From Candidatus Zixiibacteriota bacterium (GTDB lineage: Bacteria; Zixibacteria; MSB-5A5; GN15; FEB-12): 5,347 bases of DNA. Shown in pieces: positions 1-5,347 of the stretch (within the stretch, counting starts at the first letter, position 1; each line of letters begins with the position of its first letter). The translations under genes and the position numbers were made by a program. The stretch is from positions 1-5,347 of the forward strand of contig JAUXBO010000191.1 of NCBI GenBank assembly GCA_030619345.1, read 5' to 3'. Under the pieces are notes generated by a model that ran no database searches, was not told the origin of the DNA, and saw only the letters and a program-made list of their open reading frames with translations.

Positions 1-117
1 ATGACTGGGCGCCCAACTGCGAGCGGACCTTGCCATCGGCAGGTTTAGGAGTCAATCTCCTGAAAAATTCCCATCTTTCGAACACAAGCCCGAGTACAAG
101 GTTGCACGGATAAGTGA
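1..117. other. Upstream flank with no supportable gene
   Basis: I see no convincing coding region here. On the + strand one frame runs from the window edge to a TAG at 46-48 and another to a TAA at 111-113; either could be the tail of an upstream gene, but the residues resemble nothing I recognise. On the - strand a frame with an ATG at 36-34 is open to the left edge, so the start of a divergent gene is possible, but no Shine-Dalgarno site lies at a useful distance. A perfect 10-base palindrome (TGGGCGCCCA) sits at 6-15. Confidence 0.4.
44..64. other. Short stem-loop, not a clear terminator
   Basis: TTTAGGAG (44-51) can pair with CTCCTGAA (57-64) around a five-base loop, giving eight pairs including one G-U. 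The 3' side is followed by AAAATTCCC on the + strand, and the - strand copy is also not followed by a T-run, so it lacks the U-tract of an intrinsic terminator. It may mark the end of an upstream transcript or mean nothing. Confidence 0.25.
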
Positions 118-146
118 TTGACAATTGGATGAATATTGTGTATATT
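118..146 (+). promoter_or_regulatory. Sigma70-type promoter of the efflux operon
   Basis: A perfect -35 box TTGACA (118-123) is separated by 17 bases from TATATT (141-146), a five-of-six match to the -10 consensus. The predicted transcription start is about 153-155, right at the ATG at 155. This is the only strong promoter I see in front of the operon. No extended -10 TG element is present. The match is read directly from the sequence; activity and the sigma factor are inferred, and a taxon with a different -10 preference would weaken it. Confidence 0.6.
121..139. promoter_or_regulatory. Candidate operator: inverted repeat in promoter
   Basis: ACAAT (121-125) and ATTGT (135-139) form an inverted repeat with a nine-base spacer, a 19-base site overlapping the end of the -35 box and filling the spacer up to the -10 box. 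A repressor or a MerR-like activator bound here would control the operon. Against MerR control, the 17-base spacer is normal rather than the 19-20 bases typical of that family. The arms are only five bases, so chance is possible, and no regulator gene is visible in the window. Confidence 0.3.
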
Positions 147-154
147 GACGACCT

Positions 155-577
155 ATGATGACTATGATACGTGCATATCTGACGTGGGCCCTGTGCCTGC
201 TCTTCGTGACCGGGATTACTCTAAGCAGTTTCGGATATGTTCTGTGTCTGGGGGATAACGGCCATATCGGAACTGAGTCGGTCTGCCATAATTGTTGCAG
301 TGACCCCGAAGAAGTCTGTTTCTTCAAGCAGATACCGACCGATCACGACCATCATGAATGCAGGACCTGCACAGATCGACCTCTCATCCAGGACACATTT
401 CTGCATCGACGCGTGGCCCCCAGGACTATTGCCAGGTCAAATGCTTTTAATACAATTGCCATTCTCAACAAACAGCACGTAGATCGAACGGCCCCGATGA
501 ACACGACCCAATCGGTGGATACTCTTCTGCCATCCTCGGCAAGTGTTCTTCTTTCGACGATTATTCTTCGCTGTTGA
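155..577 (+). CDS. Small exported Cys/His-rich protein, putative metal-binding
   Basis: This encodes a 140-residue protein that I cannot assign firmly to a named family. Residues 9-27 are a hydrophobic signal or anchor segment, with a possible cleavage after G27. The following region is rich in metal ligands: C31, H37, the cluster C44-H45-N46-C47-C48, C55, then H64-D-H-H-E-C69-R-T-C72, followed by DRPL. The last residue is C140. No lipobox is evident. Small proteins with a similar C-L-G-x-x-G-H start and CxxCxD-P-L motif are, from memory, found beside heavy-metal RND operons, but I cannot check this. Position as first gene suggests a periplasmic metal-binding partner of the pump, comparable in role to CusF, which is inference. 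ATGs occur at 155, 158 and 164; none has a Shine-Dalgarno site, and 155 is chosen because it coincides with the expected transcript start. The export segment and ligand pattern favour this frame over the overlapping ones. Confidence 0.7.
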   Translation: MMTMIRAYLTWALCLLFVTGITLSSFGYVLCLGDNGHIGTESVCHNCCSDPEEVCFFKQIPTDHDHHECRTCTDRPLIQDTFLHRRVAPRTIARSNAFNTIAILNKQHVDRTAPMNTTQSVDTLLPSSASVLLSTIILRC

Positions 578-607
578 TTCTTTCATCTCAAGTAACAACC
601 AAATAGC

Positions 608-665
608 TCTCCGATTCAGCCTGTCCCCAGGTTCGATTGGAGAATTGTAGTAACCTATTCGGAGA
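608..665 (+). promoter_or_regulatory. Possible RNA switch in the leader of the channel gene
   Basis: The anti-Shine-Dalgarno stretch TCTCCGA (608-614) is exactly complementary to TCGGAGA (659-665), which contains the GGAG used by the gene starting at 673. The same stretch, extended to 616, can instead pair with 635-643, the first copy of the duplicated segment, in a nine-pair stem with two G-U pairs. A small inner stem of CCTG (620-623) with CAGG (628-631) fits inside that hairpin. The two pairings exclude each other, so one would hide the ribosome-binding site and the other would free it. The complementarity is visible; the switching is inference and may be chance. Confidence 0.3.
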
Positions 666-672
666 ATTGTAG
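639..672 (+). repeat. Duplicated 12-base ribosome-binding segment
   Basis: GGAGAATTGTAG occurs at 639-650 and again at 661-672, 22 bases apart. Allowing a one-base indel, the match extends left to ATT. The second copy supplies the GGAG (661-664) eight bases before the ATG at 673. The first copy is followed by TAACC instead of a start codon, so it is a decoy or relic. The rest of the 95-base gap (578-672) holds no gene, and I see no second promoter or terminator in it. Confidence 0.7.
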
Positions 673-1986
673 ATGAGAAAAAACATACTTCTGTCGGTAG
701 CGTCTATCCTGGCGATTATTCTGACTTTGTCGCCTATTGCCCGAGGATTGGACTCATGGCAATCCCAATTTGATATTGCCGACACAAGAATGGTATCAGT
801 TGATTCGATCTTATCACTTGACGACATTCTCAAACTGGTAGCAGTTGAAAACCCGGTTTTTCGATCTTTTGACTTTCAGTTGAAGGCTGCAAACGGCGAC
901 CTTAGGCAGGCGGGTCTCTGGTCGAATCCAGAATTGGAAGCAGAGTTCGAGGAGATTGGTTGGGACGCCCCAGGTTTTGGGGAGTTCGAGTTTACTGTTT
1001 CGCTTGCTCAGGAATTTGAGTTTTTCGGGCAGCGGGGGGCAAGAAGAAATACAGCCAGAGCCGGAATCAGTGCGACCAAGCTACAAACAAAACTGGCAGC
1101 ATTTGATCTCTATCTCGAAACAAAACAACGATTCTATACTTTTGCTCACGCACAGCAGAATGTAATTCTCTCCCACACGTCACTTGAACTGGCCAAAGAA
1201 ATCGTCGGGAACATAACCTACAGACTTGAAGGAGGAGCCGCTCTGCATTCGGAGCTTCTTCTCGCCCAGCTTGAGGAACAACGGTCACAGCTTGCATTGG
1301 ATCAAGCAAAGCAAGATGTTATGGCTATCGAAGCTACTTTGGTCTGTCTATGGAACGGAACACCTTCGGGCTTAAGAGTCTCCTGTAGCACTGAGCCTGA
1401 TTTCACCAAATCACTGGAATATGTAACTTCGATATCAAGTCGGATTGACTCCACTCGTGACATTGTGCAACTGCATAGTGAAGCGGCGTTACTTCATGCT
1501 GAGAAAAGACTGGCTGTAGCAGAAGCAAAGCCTACCATTGTTCTCAATGGAGGCTTCAAGAGATTCGAAGTGAATAACTCCAAGTCATTTCTCTTTGGCG
1601 TTTCATTGCCAATCCCGTTTTTCAATCGGAATCAGGGAGTACGTGAGACCATAAATGCCAAACTGCGCTCTTTGGAGTACGAAATCGAACAGTCAAGAAA
1701 TGAAACCAGAGCGACCATTCAGTCTCAGACAATCCGCTTGAAGCAACTGTTGGATAAACATACCACTTTGGATTCTTTGCTCCTGCCAACCGCGGAACAT
1801 GCATACCGCACACTCCACAATGACTATGAAGCAGGTCGAGTACCATATACGCAGCTACTTGAAGCGGAACGATCTCTCAATGATCTTAGCTTTGAGCACA
1901 ATGACATGCTTTTGGCAATTCAAGAACAGATTGTCGCCCTGGAATACCTCACCGGCGTAGCAATGCGCGTAGATAAGGAGAACTAA
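673..1986 (+). CDS. czcC: CzcC/TolC-type outer-membrane efflux channel
   Basis: This is a 437-residue outer-membrane factor of the OEP/TolC family, the exit channel of a tripartite metal pump; it should trimerise into a beta-barrel plus a periplasmic alpha-helical tunnel. Residues 1-25 look like a signal peptide (basic start, hydrophobic core, A-R-G before the cut). No lipobox cysteine follows, so it is probably not a lipoprotein. Two OEP repeats are visible. The first begins near residue 48 and carries AGLWSNPELE (80-89). The second carries SLPIPFFNRNQG (311-322), a hallmark of CzcC-like channels, and a late YEAGR-(V/L)-LLEAE helix. The length is normal for the family. C225 and C238 lie close together in the middle and could form a disulfide. 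The start is fixed by GGAG at 661-664. The stop is three bases before the adaptor gene, whose Shine-Dalgarno site lies in its last codons, suggesting coupled translation. The symbol rests on context; the metal is not determined by this subunit. Confidence 0.9.
   Translation: MRKNILLSVASILAIILTLSPIARGLDSWQSQFDIADTRMVSVDSILSLDDILKLVAVENPVFRSFDFQLKAANGDLRQAGLWSNPELEAEFEEIGWDAPGFGEFEFTVSLAQEFEFFGQRGARRNTARAGISATKLQTKLAAFDLYLETKQRFYTFAHAQQNVILSHTSLELAKEIVGNITYRLEGGAALHSELLLAQLEEQRSQLALDQAKQDVMAIEATLVCLWNGTPSGLRVSCSTEPDFTKSLEYVTSISSRIDSTRDIVQLHSEAALLHAEKRLAVAEAKPTIVLNGGFKRFEVNNSKSFLFGVSLPIPFFNRNQGVRETINAKLRSLEYEIEQSRNETRATIQSQTIRLKQLLDKHTTLDSLLLPTAEHAYRTLHNDYEAGRVPYTQLLEAERSLNDLSFEHNDMLLAIQEQIVALEYLTGVAMRVDKEN
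1975..1980 (+). promoter_or_regulatory. Shine-Dalgarno site of the adaptor gene
   Basis: AAGGAG lies nine bases before the ATG at 1990 and within the final codons of the upstream channel gene. This fixes the adaptor start and implies that translation of the two genes is coupled. Confidence 0.8.
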
Positions 1987-1989
1987 GAA

Positions 1990-3024
1990 ATGCGTAGATA
2001 TGTGATATTTCTCTTTGCCCTGCTAATCGCCTGGTTCGTTTCTGATGTGCCGGCTCAGGATGATCACGACTGTGACCAAGACCACGTCAACGAACAAAAG
2101 GCTAAAGAGACAGATGATGATCATGCTGGTCATGACCACGCTGAAGATAGCGATCATGTATTGCATGACGATCATGAAGGACACGATGAAGAGCTCACTG
2201 TTGAGCTGACTCCCCAAGCTATGAAACTTGCCGGCATCACGATCTCGAGCGTAAAGCGAGGACGCATCGGCCGGACTATTGAATTGCCGGGAGAAGTCGG
2301 GTTTAACGAAGACAGAGTAGCTCATATTGCCCCTCGGTTTGCAGGAATCGCTCAGCAAGCCAATTGCAGAGTTGGTGATTACGTTAATGAAGGCGAGGTT
2401 GTTGCGATAGTCGAGAGTAATGAAAGTATGAACTCATACTCCATAAAAGCGCCAATCTCCGGATGGGTTATTGAACGACATGTTACTACCGGTGAGTTCG
2501 TCTCCGAAGAAAATAGTATCTATGTGATCGCGGATCTGTCGACGGTCTGGGTAAACCTGGCGGTTTATCCCAAGGATGGTGACCGCGTCAAAAAGGGACA
2601 AGTCGCCGAGATCAAAGCAATTGGATCAAAAAACATCACTGCCGGATCGATCGAGTATGTTACACCGGTGATGGATCTTCGGACGCGAAGCCTAACAGCC
2701 AGGATCACTCTCTCCAATCCCGACAATTCATGGCGTCCGGGCTCTTTTGTTCAAGCTACCATCACTACAGAAACCGGCAACAACGGTCTCGTGGTAGAGA
2801 AAAGCGCCGTCCAGTATCTGGATGAGAAGAATGTGCTTTTTGTAGTTGATGGACCTGACAGGTTTAGACCGATTGACGTTATCACTGGTGACAGCGACCA
2901 CAACTACATTCAGATTCTGAGTGATCTTGCCATTGGTACAGAATACGTTTCAACCGGTGCCTTTGAGTTAAAGGCCAAGATTGTAACAAGTAATCTGGAC
3001 GCTCACGCCGGACATGGTCATTAA
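1990..3024 (+). CDS. czcB: CzcB-type periplasmic adaptor (membrane fusion protein)
   Basis: This 344-residue adaptor joins the RND pump to the outer-membrane channel. Residues 1-22 form a signal peptide ending V-P-A. Residues 24-68 are an acidic, His-rich segment with nine histidines (H26 to H65), and the protein ends HAGHGH; both are likely metal-binding, as in many CzcB proteins. The core starts near residue 70 (LTPQAMKLAGI). The two halves of the lipoyl domain are residues about 111-141 (FAGI..VGDYV.EGEVVAIVE) and 152-180 (IKAPISGWVIERHV..GEFV). They are joined by only about ten residues, so the long alpha-helical hairpin of CusB and classical CzcB is missing. A beta-barrel (about 183-255, starting DLSTVWV) and a membrane-proximal domain follow. 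No frameshift or stop accounts for the short form. The family is clear; the substrate is not. It is shorter than typical CzcB proteins. Confidence 0.9.
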   Translation: MRRYVIFLFALLIAWFVSDVPAQDDHDCDQDHVNEQKAKETDDDHAGHDHAEDSDHVLHDDHEGHDEELTVELTPQAMKLAGITISSVKRGRIGRTIELPGEVGFNEDRVAHIAPRFAGIAQQANCRVGDYVNEGEVVAIVESNESMNSYSIKAPISGWVIERHVTTGEFVSEENSIYVIADLSTVWVNLAVYPKDGDRVKKGQVAEIKAIGSKNITAGSIEYVTPVMDLRTRSLTARITLSNPDNSWRPGSFVQATITTETGNNGLVVEKSAVQYLDEKNVLFVVDGPDRFRPIDVITGDSDHNYIQILSDLAIGTEYVSTGAFELKAKIVTSNLDAHAGHGH

Positions 3025-3031
3025 GGGGAGG
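3025..3031 (+). promoter_or_regulatory. Shine-Dalgarno site of the pump gene
   Basis: GGGGAGG lies eight bases before the ATG at 3040 in the 15-base gap after the adaptor stop codon. It is the strongest ribosome-binding site in the operon and fixes the pump start. Confidence 0.8.
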
Positions 3032-3039
3032 CGGTATCA

Positions 3040-5347
3040 ATGAAACGACTTTTTGAACTAGTACTGAGAAACCGTCTCCTTGCGGTAGTTCTGCTGATTG
3101 GTGTCATCTCACTTGGTGTGTTCCAATATAAGAACCTGCCCACCGATGCCTTCCCCGATATCTCTCCGGTGATGGTACCGGTGTTCGCTGAAGCCCACGG
3201 AATGGCGCCGGAAGAAGTGGAACGCCTCATAACATTTCCAATTGAATCAGCCATGAATGGCCTGCCCAAAGTGAAGTTGATAAAGTCCACCTCGGCTTTT
3301 GGTATGGCGGTCATATATGTCTACTTTGAAGATGATGTCGATATCTATTTCGCCCGTCAGATTGTGGCTGAACGCCTGGCCGGTGCTTCGGGCGAACTGC
3401 CCGAGATGCACGAACAACCAGGGCTGGGGCCTATCTCGACAGGTCTCGGCGAAGTGTTCATGTACTATCTCACTGCTGACAGCACAGTCGAAACAGAGGG
3501 CAAGCCGCTCGATACATACCTTCGAGAAATCAACGACTGGGTCATAAAATACCAGCTCCAGACCGTCCCCGGAGTAACCAAGATACTATCAATGGGCGGG
3601 CATGTCCTTCAGTATCAGGTGAAGATTAACCCTTATGCCCTGAATAAGTACGAGCTTGGCCTGGAAGATATCGTCGATGCGATTGCCAATAACAATCGTA
3701 ATGCCGGGGGCCAATTCCTTGTCCTGGGTTCGGAGGAGTACCTGGTCAGAGGTATCGGGCTACTTGAAAAAAGAGATGACCTCCGTAATGTCCATCTAAA
3801 GGTAATCAATGGCACTCCTGTTCGTCTTGGAGATGTTGCTGAAGTAGATTTCGGCCGAGAAATCCGGCGCGGGGTGGTTACTCTTAATGGTGAAGAAGAA
3901 GTGGTCGCCGGCATCGTAATGAAGTTATTCGGGACCAATACGTCGGATGTCATAGCGGAACTAAACCAAAAGATACCTGAAGTTCAGGCGTCCCTGCCGG
4001 AAGGTGTCAGGTTGGTCCCTTACTACAACCAAAGTGCCTTGGTAAGCAATGCCGTGAGTACCGTCAGGGATGCGCTGCTTATGGGGGCGCTCCTTGTCAT
4101 CTTTGTCCTGGCTCTTTTTCTGGGAAATGCTCGCAGTGCCTTCATTGTCGCCCTGGCCCTTCCGGTTTGCGCACTGATTGCGGCTATTTTCATGAGCTTC
4201 GCTGAGATGTCAGCTAATCTTATGTCCCTCGGGGGAATTGCTATTGCTATTGGTATGCTTGGTGACGCATCAATTGTAATTGTAGAGAATATCTACCGGC
4301 TTCTTTCAGACGACAAATACAAGAACATGAGCAAGCGTCAAATAATCGTTGCCGCTTGCTCGGAAGTAACCCGGCCCATTGTCTTCTCTGTTTCAATAAT
4401 TGTAATTGTATTTCTTCCCCTGTTTACTCTCGAAGGTATCGAAGGCAAAATGTTCTCGCCGACGGCTTTCACTATTACGTTCGCACTGTTGGGGTCCCTG
4501 GTAGCTGCTTTGATTTTTGCTCCGGTGCTTTCTTCTTTTCTACTGAAGAAAGGTCGAAAGAGGGAGTTCTTCTTTGTCCGTCTACTGAAGAGTATCTATA
4601 AACCGCTCCTGAGATTTGCGCTTCGCTTTAGGATGGTAGTGTTAGTTGTGACCTTGCTGGTCTTCATTGGTACATTGTTCTTGATACCACATCTCGGCAC
4701 TGAGTTCATACCAACCCTGGAAGAGGGCTCAATTCAAATCAATGTCACTATGGCTCCTTCTATTTCGCTGGTGAAAGCCACTGAGACCATCATGAAACTT
4801 GAACGAATCGTGATGGGATTCGATGGCGTGCAACAAACGGTGTCGAAGATAGGCCGACCTGAAGCTGGTAGTCATCCACATCCGGTTAATTCTTCGCATA
4901 TTCAGGTGATGCTAAAACCTCAGGAAGAATGGCAAAAATACGATTCCAAAGAAAAACTTATTGAAGCCCTGAACAAAACATTGTCGAACTACCCCGGGGT
5001 GCAACTTGTGTTTTCTCAGCCAATTCAGAGTATGTTTGACGAACTTCTCTCCGGCGTCAAAACACAGTTGGCAATCAAGCTCTATGGTGAAGACCTTACT
5101 ACCCTTCGCATCAAAGCGGAAGAAATCAGAGAAGTCATCCAGCCTGTCGAAGGACTTGTTGATCTTTCCACCGAGCAGAGTTTTGGACAACCCCAGGTTC
5201 AAATCATCGCTGACCGCGAAGCTTGTGCCCGGTACGGTGCCGATGTCTCCGGGATACTTAAGGTTGTCGAACTTGCTATCGGTGGAGAAGTCATCTCGCA
5301 GATCTTCCTGAATACCAGGAGGTTTGGGATTCATGTTCGTTATGATG
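3040..5347 (+). CDS. czcA: CzcA-type heavy-metal RND pump, 3' end beyond window
   Basis: The frame is open from 3040 to the window edge: 769 codons, against roughly 1,020-1,060 residues for the family, so the last quarter is missing. The protein is the inner-membrane proton/metal antiporter that drives the complex. TM1 spans about 12-29 and is followed by the conserved NLPTDAFPDISP. The first porter loop runs to about residue 344. TM2-TM6 lie near 348-366, 368-388, 394-415, 448-466 and 473-500; TM7 is near 532-550 and leads into the second porter loop. The TM4 signature is AIAIGMLGDASIVIVEN (401-417), with proton-relay residues D409 and E416. The first aspartate of CzcA (D402) is replaced by A403, as in CusA. 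The CusA methionines M573, M623 and M672 align with N568, S618 and E668. GRPEAGSHPHP (605-615) and FSQPIQSMFDELLSGVK (658-674) read like CzcA. A divalent metal is therefore more likely than Cu/Ag, but this is not settled. Confidence 0.93.
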   Translation, partial: MKRLFELVLRNRLLAVVLLIGVISLGVFQYKNLPTDAFPDISPVMVPVFAEAHGMAPEEVERLITFPIESAMNGLPKVKLIKSTSAFGMAVIYVYFEDDVDIYFARQIVAERLAGASGELPEMHEQPGLGPISTGLGEVFMYYLTADSTVETEGKPLDTYLREINDWVIKYQLQTVPGVTKILSMGGHVLQYQVKINPYALNKYELGLEDIVDAIANNNRNAGGQFLVLGSEEYLVRGIGLLEKRDDLRNVHLKVINGTPVRLGDVAEVDFGREIRRGVVTLNGEEEVVAGIVMKLFGTNTSDVIAELNQKIPEVQASLPEGVRLVPYYNQSALVSNAVSTVRDALLMGALLVIFVLALFLGNARSAFIVALALPVCALIAAIFMSFAEMSANLMSLGGIAIAIGMLGDASIVIVENIYRLLSDDKYKNMSKRQIIVAACSEVTRPIVFSVSIIVIVFLPLFTLEGIEGKMFSPTAFTITFALLGSLVAALIFAPVLSSFLLKKGRKREFFFVRLLKSIYKPLLRFALRFRMVVLVVTLLVFIGTLFLIPHLGTEFIPTLEEGSIQINVTMAPSISLVKATETIMKLERIVMGFDGVQQTVSKIGRPEAGSHPHPVNSSHIQVMLKPQEEWQKYDSKEKLIEALNKTLSNYPGVQLVFSQPIQSMFDELLSGVKTQLAIKLYGEDLTTLRIKAEEIREVIQPVEGLVDLSTEQSFGQPQVQIIADREACARYGADVSGILKVVELAIGGEVISQIFLNTRRFGIHVRYD

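Noticed and set aside
44..64. Intrinsic terminator
   Set aside because: The stem-loop has no T-run on either strand, so I list it only as a hairpin.
52..327. 91-residue open frame on the - strand
   Set aside because: It overlaps the promoter and the export segment of the small Cys/His gene, and has no recognisable domain or good ribosome-binding site.
237..482. 81-residue + strand frame inside the small gene
   Set aside because: It lacks an export signal and a ribosome-binding site. The 155-577 frame has a hydrophobic start and ordered Cys/His motifs, and uses the promoter.
2023..2358. 111-residue - strand frame with hydrophobic stretches
   Set aside because: It is a shadow of the adaptor gene; the hydrophobic and Met-rich look comes from reading the reverse complement of the His/Asp codons.
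4240..4290. Assigning the pump as CusA (Cu/Ag) from the TM4 signature
   Set aside because: The three CusA methionine ligands align with N568, S618 and E668, and the adaptor tails are His-rich rather than Met-rich.
4912..5334. 140-residue open frame on the - strand
   Set aside because: It lies wholly inside the pump gene, whose + strand frame is clearly coding and conserved; it resembles no known protein.
1..5347. CRISPR array, tRNA or rRNA gene, insertion sequence
   Set aside because: I saw no regularly spaced repeats, no tRNA or rRNA signature, and no transposase frame or terminal inverted repeats.

Overview
The window carries most of a heavy-metal efflux operon of the RND (HME-RND, CBA) type from a Gram-negative, double-membrane bacterium. 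The evidence is a TolC-like outer-membrane factor, a periplasmic adaptor with a signal peptide, and an inner-membrane RND pump. Base composition looks balanced (roughly half GC by eye) and uniform across the genes. Nothing in the sequence fixes the phylum.

Layout, all on the + strand. 1-117: no gene I can support; a short hairpin and possibly the tail of an unseen upstream gene. 118-146: a strong sigma70-type promoter (TTGACA, 17 bp, TATATT) with a small inverted repeat between the boxes. 155-577: a 140-residue exported or membrane-anchored Cys/His-rich protein with no ribosome-binding site, whose start lies where the promoter should initiate, so its mRNA may be leaderless. 578-672: a 95-base leader holding a duplicated ribosome-binding segment that could pair in two alternative ways with one upstream anti-SD stretch. 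673-1986: the CzcC/TolC-type outer-membrane factor. 1990-3024: the CzcB-type adaptor, with a His/Asp-rich N-terminus and apparently no alpha-helical hairpin. 3040-5347: the first 769 codons of the CzcA-type pump, cut by the window edge.

The last three genes are packed with gaps of 3 and 15 bases and good Shine-Dalgarno sites, so they are almost certainly cotranscribed. They should form one trans-envelope complex: the proton-driven pump takes metal from the periplasm or cytoplasm, the adaptor joins pump to channel, and the outer-membrane factor releases metal outside. The first small protein is plausibly a periplasmic metal-binding partner, in the place that CusF holds in copper systems, but this is inferred from its residues and position only.

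The pump has a mixed signature. Its transmembrane helix 4 looks like the CusA (monovalent Cu/Ag) class. Its porter region lacks the three CusA methionines and reads like CzcA (divalent Zn/Co/Cd). The substrate is therefore left open, with a divalent metal more likely. The most interesting points are the hairpin-less adaptor, the mixed pump signature, the small Cys/His protein, and the possible RNA switch in front of the channel gene.
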